A DNA stretch of 64,000 bases from NCBI RefSeq assembly GCF_001625215.2, contig NC_030381.2, positions 1,141,131 to 1,205,130 on the forward strand. The letters are read 5' to 3'. Shown one piece after another: positions 1 to 10,700 of this stretch (its first letter is position 1; every line of letters begins with the position of its first letter). The translations under genes were made by a program, and so were the position numbers. This stretch comes from Daucus carota subsp. sativus (taxonomy: Eukaryota; Streptophyta; Magnoliopsida; Apiales; Apiaceae). The notes beneath the pieces were generated by a model. That model was not told the DNA's origin. It did no database searches and saw only the letters and a program-made list of their open reading frames with translations.

Positions 1-1
1 T

Positions 2-1119
2 GGTAAGCGATTTGATTCTAGTAGCAGTCCTGAGGATTTGCATATCAAAGAAGCCATCAAAAGAGTCTTGTATCTTGGTGGTGTATTTGTCGTGTCCGAT
101 TTCATTCCAAGTCTTGAATGGCTGGACTTGGGAGGCTATTTAAACTCTATGATGCATACTTCCAAGGAAGTCGATGGTATTTTGAAGAAATGGCTCGAAG
201 AGCATGTCCAGAAAAGAAAAGCTTGCGGTGCTAATGTTATCGACACTGATTTCATGGACGCAATGCTGTCAACTATCGGCGTGGATGACAAATCTATGGG
301 ATATGACCGTGATACGATTATCAAGGCAACAATACAGGTAAGACATTAGTTGATAGATGCCGATACTAACGCACATATAGTCAGTACTACGGAGGTATCC
401 TTGGCACACTCCAATGAAAAGTTGCAGTATTGTAATGTAATAAATGTTGATTTAAGTTAAAAATGACAATCTTACCTTGATATTTTTCTCAGGTTATCAT
501 CATGACGGGGTCAGAGAGCATTTCTGAAACACTAATATGGGCGGTGTCATTGCTACTTAACAATCCAAACTCCCTGAAACTAGCAACAGATGAGCTGGAC
601 CGCAATGTGGGAAGGCAGAGATGGGTAGCAGAGTCGGATATGAACAAGTTAACATATCTAGAAGCCATAGTAAAGGAAACACTACGTTTGTATCCACCAG
701 GGCCCTTATCAGGACCCCGAGAAGCCACGGAAGATTGTTACATAGGTGAGTATTACATACCAAAAGGCACACGTTTAGTGGTGAACTTATGGAAACTGCA
801 TCGGGATCCAAGAATGTGGTCTGAGGCTGAGCAGTTTCGTCCTGAAAGGTTTGTTGAAGAAAACAAGAATGTGAATCACAAGGGTCAGAATTTCGAGTAC
901 ATTCCATTCAGCTCGGGGAGGAGAATGTGCCCTGCAATGACATATGGGTTCGAAATGGTCCAACTTGTATTGGCCCGCCTGCTTCAAGCTTTTACTATCT
1001 CAACCACCTTGGCGGTGGATATGGAGGAGGGTTTGGGAATTGCATTGCCCAAGGTGAATCCTGTTCAAGTCGTCATCACTCCAAGGTTGCCTTTGGAGCT
1101 CTACCACCAAAATATATAA
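2..1119 (+). CDS. Cytochrome P450, CYP82-like, 5'-truncated by window edge
   Basis: Haem-thiolate monooxygenase, expected to be anchored in the ER membrane and to oxidise a specialised metabolite; the substrate cannot be inferred. Two exons are visible, 2-337 and 493-1119, joined by a phase-0 GT-AG intron (338-492). The N-terminal part lies left of the window. Exon 2 shows the family landmarks in order: I-helix motif region (TGSESIS), K-helix ExxR in KETLRLYP, PERF in FRPERFVEE, and the haem loop FSSGRRMCPA with its cysteine. The wording (SLLLNNP, ELDRNVG, ESDMNKLTYLEAIVKETL, WKLHRDPRMW) is typical of CYP82. Two positions are odd. The I-helix motif, normally AGSDTT, reads TGSESI and lacks the usual oxygen-handling threonine. 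The residue two after the haem cysteine is Ala instead of Gly. No stop or frameshift is seen. It could be a functional divergent enzyme or one losing activity. Sure of the P450 class, fairly sure of the CYP82 clan. Confidence 0.93.
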
Positions 1120-1547
1120 GCCTGCTTTCTTTTTTACCAGAACCAACGCTGCTATTTATTTCCTAGTATTATCTAGTACCTTTGAGGGGGAAGTATGGTG
1201 TAAAAGAGTTGTAAAACACTCTTCAACATACAAAATCAGCATTCAATTCATGTCAGTTTCACATGCAATAACACAAAGTTTTCATCCCAACTACTCATAT
1301 CCGATGGAATATATAAATATTTGGGCAATTGTAAATACGGAATAATAAATTTGTAGAAAATGAAATATAATTAATTAATTAAATTAAATGGTGGTTGGAA
1401 AAGTAACTTAGCGGGGAGAAAGAGTTTGAGGTGTAGGTCGAAAGCAGGAGTCAAAATGAATTAGAGTAAGCCTACCGCAGCGTTTAGTTGAACCAAAAAA
1501 GGGACACAAAATATTAGAGTAATAAACTCGAAAGCTCCGCCCGTAGG
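1120..1547. other. 3' flank of the P450 gene, no gene seen
   Basis: This stretch holds the presumed 3' untranslated region of the P450 gene followed by A+T-rich DNA up to the hAT target-site duplication at 1540-1547. I see no open reading frame of interest in it. Confidence 0.5.
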
Positions 1548-2110
1548 CAAGGTCGTAAAAATCGGAACTCGGTCCAACTCGGTTTGGTTCCGGAAAAATG
1601 AGTACTCGGAACTCGGGTGAGTACTCGGAATGAGTAATCGGATAACTAATCGGGTATTTTTTTTAATTAATTTTTTTTCTCTCATATATAGTTATATACT
1701 GATTAATAATAAAACTATCTAATAATATTAATATTTTAATAAAACACTTGAAATAATGAAGTTCAAATATAAGTTAATTGTTTGATAGTTTTTGACATAA
1801 TAATCATTCACAAGTTTTAATCATGAAACACATATACTTTCTAATTAATGTCAATACTTTACCAAAAAAAGATCAAAACATACATAAATTTACGTTTAGT
1901 CTCTTCTGAAATAATTTTCAAATAAAACAATAAAAAATTGATAAGTCAAACTCGGATATGACCTCGAGTACTCGGAGTCAAACCGAAGTTTGACCGATTT
2001 TTTAATAAATCAGTTTTGAACCCGATTACTCGGAACTCGGATCGGACGAGGGGTTAAAAACGAGTACTCGGAATGAGTACTCGGCCGACTAGGCGATTTT
2101 TAGAACACTG
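1548..2110. mobile_element. Non-autonomous hAT element with perfect 8-bp TSD
   Basis: The 563-bp element is flanked by an exact 8-bp duplication CCCGTAGG at 1540-1547 and 2111-2118. The ends are imperfect terminal inverted repeats: CAAGGTCGTAAAAATCG on the left, and CAGTGTTCTAAAAATCG when the right end is read on the minus strand. Both ends are followed by many copies of an ACTCGG-type subterminal motif, as expected of hAT transposase binding sites. An 8-bp target duplication plus CAGTGTT-like termini is the hAT signature. No transposase is encoded. Confidence 0.88.
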
Positions 2111-2268
2111 CCCGTAGGTAAAGGTTGGACTCGAAAAAGAAAGAAAAGAAAACGACACGTTGTGAACATAAGTTGGCTAGATACGACTCTTATCCCAAAA
2201 CCACATTACCCGAAGCATAGTCTTAAAAACAAGTAGTCACCAGTAACAGAATTGTGTTGTACTTTGTG

Positions 2269-5182
2269 ATGGGGAGAAGGAGAGGGAGCTCGGCGGTGAA
2301 CAAATTGTTCGCATGGGTGAGAAGGCAATCGATCAAGGTCAAAGTGTTCTTGGCTGTGACGGCTCTTGTTTCCTCCCTGCTGGCTCTCAAATTGCTCGTC
2401 AAGGATCACTCCCATTTCTTTGTTGCTTCCGAAGCTATTCACGTCTCTGGCATCGCTGTCTTGATTTTTAAGCTCACTACCCAGAACAATTGCTCTGGTT
2501 CGTTGCTCTCTCTCTCTCTCTGCCTTTTCTGTCCTTGATCAATACATCTATTTTGTTGATTCAACATATTATCATTTTTTATTATTAAAGGGCTTCATAC
2601 ATGCCATTCTTCATTTTTTGTTACCAGGGCTGACTAGGTTACCTCTTTTATTACCTTACCAAACCCACCATATTTCAGGCCATCATCACTATACTAATTT
2701 AAAACATTTTTGTTTTCGGCCACTGTGATCCCCGGATTGTTTGTTACCTTGTGTTTATCTAAATTCAAAGGATTTTCATTCCATATTACTAGATTTAAGC
2801 TTTTTTTTTATGGGATTGTAATTGTACCTTCCCTAACCAGGTCTCCTAATCCCATAAAAATCTATTTGAAATATGATCAAAATGTCGATTTTGAGGATAA
2901 TTATTCTCTCAATTGAAATAAATAAGGTGTTAGGCACCAAGTTATTATATTGCAAAACAAACATATGTATCAACAAATTAACAATGGTATTTAGCAATCC
3001 AAATTCCGTTGTTCATGATTTAGTAATCCAAATCAACTAATAACAACACTGTTTAGGATTAAGTGTGGTTATGCTAATGAGCGTCAACATCTACACTTTT
3101 TAACCCAATAAATCATGAATATTGTAATAATACATACTGCCCTCTGATTATGGGTAATTGTATACTAGTGGTGCTTTCAGGGTTCGTCTCTATCTTGAGT
3201 CACACATGGACCTATGTTCTAATTGTAGGATTAAATGCTAATCAGCAGAAAATGCTCACTTGTTTTTTTTAATGTAAAGTTTCAATTTACATGAATCTAC
3301 AGTGCTTGCAATTTAATCTGCTTTTAGATATTGATTTGGTTGCAACACTAATTGGATCTTTCATGCTCTGTTCAGGGCTCTCTCTCAAGACACAAGAGCT
3401 TACAGCTATATTCACAGCTGTCAGACTGTATTGTAGTTTTCTCATGGAAGGTGACATTCACACTGTGCTTGATTTTGCAACACTTGTTTTTACGGCATGG
3501 GTTATTTACATGATAAGGTTCAAATTAAGGTCAACCTACATAGCGGAGCTGGATAACATGCCACTATATTATCTGGTATATACATTTTACCTCCTGAATA
3601 TATTATGAATAGTTTCTTGTGTGGACAAATCTCAGTGCCTTCTCTAGCTACACATTATGTCCTCAATGGTATTTAGCTATCGTCTTCAGAATGATATATA
3701 TCATTCATTTCCTTTCAAACAGTTACAATAAGTTGTGTAACTGCAACCTATTGAGTTATGATTAATCTGTTGTTGCTGCAATTATTAACCCATTGGATAA
3801 ATGATAACACATTATAATCCGCTTTTGTCACATTTTATAATAAACTGCTACAGTCAATAGGAAAGGGCAACATATTCACTTTACTACAAGTTCACATTTA
3901 TCGAAAATTTGAAATTCAATATGTCCATTATTGAATATATAATAGAATCTTCGTTTACCTTGAAGCACTATCACACTAATGTGGAGCACTTGAGGCAGAA
4001 CTTATTAAATCATTTACTACATATGTTGGAATCTCAGGGGCTTGTAATGTAGCTGAATACATTGTTAAGATAATTCTATATGAACTATGAGATTAATTGT
4101 TTGTATCATATACATATCAGTTTTTTTATGCAACTTTGTGCCTCACTTCGATGAAGTGCGTGCGCCCCTCGGCTCCAAGAGGCTTATGCTTTTGACAACA
4201 CTGGGGCAAATGTATCACCTTTAAGCTATTAAGTTTAGTCTTGACAGTTGTCTTATAGGCTCATAAGGTGTTACTAAAGTTGTCTTAGAGTTGTCAAATA
4301 AGTTAATTGCTGCATTAACATGTCTCTCTCTCCCTGACAGGTGGTGCCTTGTGCAATCCTAAGCGTATTGATCCACCCATATACACAGCACTCGTTTGTC
4401 AGCCGAATCCTTTGGGCATTCTGTGTCTACCTGGAGTCTATTTCAGTGTTGCCCCAGCTTCGCATGATGCAAAATGCAAAGGTCTATATGCCTTTATATA
4501 TTTGGTTATGGCCCATTATGAACAGATTAATATATCTTTTTTTTTTCTTTTTTGTGTTCCAGATGATCGAACCATTTACAGCCCATTATGTGTTTGCACT
4601 TGGCATTGCTCGATTTTTGGGATGTGCACATTGGATATTATCGGTTAGTTTGTCTCTTTAATACCACATGGAAGTTTAAATGTGGTTATATTTGTGTGTT
4701 TCTGAACATATTAAAGGTTTGTTATCCATTATCTACATTCTCATGTGATTCCATAGGAACTAGACAAAGTTTATCTTTATCAGTAGTTCTTTGTGAAGTC
4801 AGAAGGCGGAAGTTATGTGTTGCTACGACGAACATATGAATTATATGGAACGATCTTTATTTGTAGTGAAATATATTAAACTGTGTTCAATTCACTAAAA
4901 AAGATAATGCCTGCAGGTTTATGATACTGCTGGAACATATCTGTACTTGCTTGGAAGCGGGTACTTTTGGCTACCAATGGTTCTGCTCTCTGAAGTTGTT
5001 CAAACCTTTATCCTGGCTGACTTCTGTTACTACTACGTGAAAAGGTTACCCCTGTATTTTTGTGCTCCCACTTCCTGTGTCTGAATTACAAGTTTATGAT
5101 CACAATTTGATCAGAATGTACATCTTTCTTATTTTGCAGTGTTGTCAACGGTCAGCTTCTAGTCAGCCTCCCTCCGGTTTAA
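2269..5182 (+). CDS. ERD2/KDEL-receptor-like seven-transmembrane protein
   Basis: Member of the plant ER-lumen-protein-retaining receptor family, in the longer ERD2-like subgroup with a basic N-terminus (MGRRRGS). True ERD2 proteins bind HDEL/KDEL cargo in the Golgi and return it to the ER; the role of the longer plant paralogues is less clear. Exons: 2269-2497, 3376-3575, 4341-4481, 4563-4643, 4917-5044, 5140-5182. All junctions are GT-AG, the frame is continuous, and the product is 273 residues. Landmarks are HFFVASEAIH, GLSLKTQELTA, the arginine-rich loop IYMIRFKLRSTY, VLPQLRMMQ, MIEPFTAHYVFALG and FILADFCYYYVKS. Hydrophobic segments cover most of the chain. ATG 2269 is chosen because the family starts with MGRRRG; the frame is open a few codons upstream. 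Intron 1 begins with a CT run. The gene looks intact. Confidence 0.93.
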
Positions 5183-5838
5183 GATAAAGTTTAATTATTA
5201 TAGTCACATATGTGCAAGTTAGTATCAAGTATCTGTCAATGCAACATTTTACAACTGGTAATGAAACAAACATGAAAGAAGTATCAGGAATTTGTCGATT
5301 TTGTTGAAACAAGATATCGCATCTTCTTTTTGCTTCTTTATCTTTGAATAGAAATAGTTACCGGTATGAATATTTAAATCTGTGCAACTCTGGCAGTAGT
5401 GGAACTCGACCCCAGGTTACTAATGATGTTTTTTCGTCCTTTGTCATGCGGGAAGAACATATAAATTTGGCTTTGCTCAGGTTATGAGTTATGACATTAC
5501 CGGGGAAAAAGATGATGTTAAAACTGTAGCATAATTACTCTTTCTTGAACAGTTTCGATGTTTACGAATGCTCTGTTATTATACTTTATTTAAATTTAAA
5601 AAATATAATTTTAAGAATGTGGAGGTGATGAGAAAAAATAATTAGTTTGATTTTGGGGTTAAAATATTTAAGTAAGTGATATTGAAAGGACGAAATATCA
5701 TATAAATATTATTAATAGAAAATGAATGCTTATTAAATAATAGAATAATTAAATTAATATGTGTAAATAATATTGAAAATATATAGAAATAATTAAAGAT
5801 GATTAACGGAAAAGATAAACTTATCAATACCCTTTATT
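5183..5838. other. 3' flank of ERD2-like gene and A+T-rich DNA
   Basis: The left part is the probable 3' untranslated region of the ERD2-like gene. From about 5570 the sequence becomes very A+T-rich and leads into the tandem repeats. I see no gene here. The left end of the Helitron that ends at 7391 may lie here or further right, but I could not place it. Confidence 0.4.
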
Positions 5839-6182
5839 AATAAGCGAAACCACATTTCAGTGGAACATCGGTACCAAAATACCAAAATTTGGTCACTTTT
5901 ATATTGATTAGGACAGTGAAAGACTTCTATATTGATTAGAATTTTATGAAAAGACTTCTATGTTAATTCGGATTTTATTATTAAAAATTTTAATATTGGT
6001 TAAGATTATTAATAAGCGAAACCATATTTCAGTGGAACATCGGTACCAAAATACCAAAATTTGGTCACTTTTATATTGATTAGGACGGTGAAAGACTTCT
6101 ATATTGATTAGAATTTTATGAAAAGACTTCTATGTTAATTCGGATTTTATTATTAAAAATTTTAATATTGGTTAAGATTATT
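5839..6182. repeat. 172-bp tandem duplication
   Basis: Two head-to-tail copies, 5839-6010 and 6011-6182, both begin AATAAGCGAAACCA and are nearly identical (single-base differences only). The near identity points to a recent duplication. It lies upstream of the Helitron end at 7391 and may be part of that element. Confidence 0.9.
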
Positions 6183-6349
6183 ATACTGCTATATAAAAGA
6201 CTTATGGTGTTTAGGATTTTGTAATATAACATTTATACGGAACAACTCTATAAATCTTTTAGCATGCTTCAGAATTCAAATAAATAAGGAGTTCATATTG
6301 ATATTAATATAATATTCTATCAATAGAATAATAATGTCAACGAAATTAT

Positions 6350-6955
6350 TCGTTTTAATTTTTAAAAATCATGCAATTTAATTTACGAAATAAATTTATA
6401 AATTTTTTATTATATTTCAGAATTAAAATAAACAAGATTCAATATTGATACTAAAGTACCCAAAAACTTGGTCATGTGTTTTTTTAATAATGATAATTAT
6501 TATCATTCGGTGTTTTTCAGAATATTGCGATAAAGACGAATAAGGAGGGGGTAACACTAACTTGACAAATAGAAACTCAAAGAAAATAAAGTCATTGTCC
6601 ATATTGCAACATATAATAGAAGAACCGAAACTCTAGACATACGTCAGATATTTGTTTTAATTTTTAAAACTCATACAATTTAATTTATAAAACAAAATTA
6701 TAAAATTTCTATCATATTTCAGAATTAATATAAAAAAGATTCAATATTGATACCAAAGAACCAAAAAACTTGGTCATATATTTTTTAATAATAATAATTA
6801 TTATCATTAAGTGTTTTTCAGAAGATTGCTATAAAGACGAATAAGGCGGTGGTAACACTGACTTGACAAATAGAAAGTCAAAGAAAATGAAGTTATTGTC
6901 CATATTTCAACATATAATAAAAGAACCAAACTCTAGACATACGTCAAAATATTTG
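6350..6955. repeat. ~303-bp diverged tandem duplication
   Basis: Two related copies at about 6350-6652 and 6653-6955 share the ordered blocks TTTTAATTTTTAAAA, TTCAATATTGATAC, AACTTGGTCAT, TAATTATTATCATT, AAGACGAATAAGG, TAACACT..CTTGACAAATAGAAA and CTCTAGACATACGTCA. They differ by scattered substitutions, so this duplication is older than the 172-bp one beside it. Nothing coding is seen. Confidence 0.8.
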
Positions 6956-7364
6956 ATATCAAATTACTTTTGAAAGGTTAATTAATTTGTCAAACTACAA
7001 TATTATAAACGAACTTATATATGTTGATCTTGAATATTATTTTCACAATTTAAACATCATCAAACAGCATAATGATTTTACTAAAATAAAATATACTGTT
7101 ATAGTTAAGTTCCACGAAATCCGCATTTATGCAGCAATAAGTACCAGTCATAATATTTTAGTTTAGTCGTAAATAATATCGTTATGAAATAAATTTAAAG
7201 TATGATCAAATTTTAATATATAGAAAGTCTTATATTAAATAACAATAATTTAAATATCATTTAAAAACAATAATTTAAGTAATTATAATAAAAATATGAG
7301 AATGTAATTAAAAAAAAGTTTTTTTTCTTTTAATAAATAACAAATTTTAAAATTTTATTTAAAT

Positions 7365-7391
7365 CCGTGCTTGGCACGGGTTATCAACTAG
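7365..7391 (+). mobile_element. Helitron 3' terminus (hairpin + CTAG), plus strand
   Basis: A 6-bp stem, CCGTGC (7365-7370) and GCACGG (7374-7379) around a 3-base loop, is followed nine bases later by CTAG at 7388-7391 and then T. A subterminal hairpin followed by CTRR, inserted before a T, is the Helitron 3' signature. The same hairpin sequence recurs at three other places in the window. The 5' TC end of this copy could not be placed; the A+T-rich repeats of 5.8-7.0 kb probably belong to it. Confidence 0.78.
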
Positions 7392-7700
7392 TATAAAATA
7401 AAAAAATCTATTTCTATATATTAAAAGGGGACTAAGGTCAAAATGAGCCAATAAAATGCCCGTGAAATTACATATTTGCCCCTAAATTACACATAATTTC
7501 TATAATGCCATGGCCCCTTTGTTTTCTTCCTGCTCTCTTCCAGTTCCAATTGTCCATATGCTCTTTGCCTGAGCTCAGATAATCTCTCCTTCCTCTCGCT
7601 TCTCTGCAGTGTTGGATCGCCGCTATTAGATTGTGTTATGGGTGGAGCTTTCGCTGTTAGTGTGTATATAAATTGAATTTGGAGGCAGACCATTTGCCCC

Positions 7701-10700
7701 ATGGATAGTTCCTCGAGAAAACGTGGTAGGCCAAAGCTTTGCGTGACCAAGGAGGTTCTAGAGGAGCACAGGACGCAAAAACGCTTGCAGAATGCCGCGC
7801 GTCGTGGCCAGGTATGTTTCCGGAGATCGTCAATTCTCGTGTTGTGTGTGTGTTTGCATCGGTTCCGCAGTTGAATTTGTGGTAAGCAATTGAATTTGTG
7901 GTAATGGCCGGTTTGTGTGAAATAACCGAGGTGCTTGCATCTATATCATTTCTGCCATCTATTTATATCTTCTGTTACTCTTTCAATCAACGGCAGAGGC
8001 CTATTAATAATACTGTAAGAGAAAGTATGTGATTAATAATAAATATGTGTGTGTGTGTGTTTTGCCTCAGAAATTGAATTAGGTGAGCTCAGTTGCTCAC
8101 AAAGAACTAATCAGCAATTTTAGAAGTTGACCATAACAAGATTTACTCAATAGGTCTAAAACAATATAGTCAATACCTGTTCACTTGAAGCAAGTGGTGA
8201 AGAAGGATATTTTGATTTCAATTTTTTAGACAGTTATAAAATTCTTCAGGCGTGGGCTTGTATATTAAAATATAAAAATTGTCAAGAAGAAAGTGCTGAT
8301 ATTCTATAAGTACTAAGTTTCACTCTGTGGAAGTCATCAAGTGAATGTAAGGTATCTATAGCTTCTCATGCCAAATTCGGAAAATTAACATGAAGTCAGT
8401 ATTAGCCTTATCTGCTGTTCTTGCCCTCCTCTTCGCGGAACCAACAGTTTATATGTATACATTACTATACCAAATTGCCAAATATAGCAAGCAGTTTAGG
8501 TGGACACCTGTTTATAACATGTGCTAGATGGTAAGTTTGTCGCCTTCTATTCCTATACTAACTCTATATATGATTCACTTTATAAAAACAAAGATGTACG
8601 TTTTATTTCGAGCTTAAATATCAAGAGCGTTTTTATTTGGACCTCCATTTTCATTTTTCTTCTAGCAATGTTGGTTGGTGAACTACAAATAATAGCCTCA
8701 TTAATTCGGAATTTATTTACCTCTCCCTTTGCAACTTGAAAAACATCCTGGTTTGAGCAAGATCAAATGCCCGGCATCCCGGTGGGCGCTCATGTATTCT
8801 ATAACATAATAAAATCCTGATTCGCCACTCTTCAAAATGTACCTGAGGTAGACTTGATTATGTCTGTATGAACTTAGTTGGTAACTTAATTCTATTGTTG
8901 ATGAAGCATGTATAGCCCTTGGGTCGTACGTATGGGGTAGTCTATTGCCTGAAGTTGAAGCGCCATAAGTGTTTTTCAATGAAACCTCTACCTTATCGTT
9001 GCTTGAATGAATTGTGTTATGCAATGATCCCTTTAGCCTGTTTGATGCATTTCCTGTTGATCTTTTTTCATCTAATGTTGGTTTTTAATCTTCTATCAGT
9101 TGACTTCGCAAACAAAAAAAATAATAGAAGGGTACTACTGGTGATATCTAGGCTGGCCTCCTGATAAGCTCCAGTGAATGTCCTATTGATTTCTAGGGAG
9201 AAGTTTCCTCTTCCTGTTTCAGCTGACTTAAGGCGAAGAAAAAATATGAATGTTTTGAGTTTATTGTCTCGCTGACTTATTTCTTCTCTGAATAAAATTT
9301 GTCGTCAAAAGTTTGTTAGGCTACGCTGTGTAAAGATTAGGTATGCAGCTTAGAGCGCAAGCTTTGATCATTCGGGCTTATAAAGTTAATAAATCATAAC
9401 ACAGCTCTATTGTTTTAGGCTTACAAAATTATATGTACATCAATGGATAAAACTTTTAATTTATTATGAAATAAAAAACGCAAGTAAGCCAGTGAAGCTT
9501 GTATTAGTGATTTCCCAGCCAATAAAATGGTTTGATTTGCCATTGGCTCACAAATCATTGACAATGAGTGAGCAGAACTGAGAACACATTCTAAGTCTGA
9601 GGTATCTATTGCCTACGGTTTTATAAAGATTCTGGCATTTATATGCAGGGTCAGCCACCAGGACATCTCAGGCTGCAATTCCTCAAGGTAAAAATTTCTT
9701 AGTTTGTGGCTTATTATATTGCTGAGTAAAGTTTTCATCAGTAACAAAGCTTTGGTTCCTTGATGTATTTGAAAACTCATTATGACTCTGACTTGCTCTC
9801 CTTAAGTCCAACCACCAATTGAGTTAACCGAATTATTTTGGGGCACTTGGATGTCATTTTTAATTAATCAAGTCATTTATATTTTCTATCAGAAATTTGA
9901 CTTTATATGATTTGATCTTTACTTCATTTTTACTTGCTTTCCTCCCTAATTATGACTCGGGAGCAGGGCGTTCATGTAACTAATTATTTATTCATACCAT
10001 GAGATTTTCAATAACAGCTTTACCAATTATAAAGTTAATAATTCATAACACAGCTCTATTGTTTTAGGCTTACAAAATTATATGTTCAGCAATGGATAAA
10101 ACTTTTAATTTATTATGAAATAAAAAACGCAAGTAAGCCAGTGAAGCTTGTATTAGTGATTTCCCAGCCAATAAAATGGTTTGATTTGCCATTGGCTCAC
10201 AAATCATTGACAATGAGTGAGCAGAACTGAGAACACATTCTAAGTCTGAGGTATCTATTGCCTACGGTTTTTAAAAGATTCTGGCATTTATATGCAGGGT
10301 CAGCAACCAGGACATCTCAGGCTGCAATTCTTCAAGGTAAAAATTTCTTAGTTTGTGGCTTATTATATTGCTGAGTAAAGTTTTCATCAGTAACAAAGCT
10401 TTGGTTCCTTGATGTATTTGAAAACTCATTATGACTCTGACTTGCTCTCTTTAAGTCCAACCACCAATTGAGTTAACCGAACTATTTTGGGGCACTTGGA
10501 TGTCATTTTTATTTAATCAAGTCATTTATATTTTCTATCAGAAATTTGACTTTATATGATTTGATCTTTACTTCATTTTTGCTTGCTTTCCTCCCTAATT
10601 ATAACTCGGGAGCAGGGCGTTCATGTAACTAATTATTTATTCATACCATGAGATTTTCAATAAAAGCTTTACCAATTCTAGCTGGAGAACAGAACATAGA

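Noticed and set aside
8391-8526. Short frame beginning MKSVLALSAVLALLFA that resembles a signal peptide
   Set aside because: Only 44 codons, inside an intron of the Helitron-borne gene, with no mature-peptide features or supporting context.
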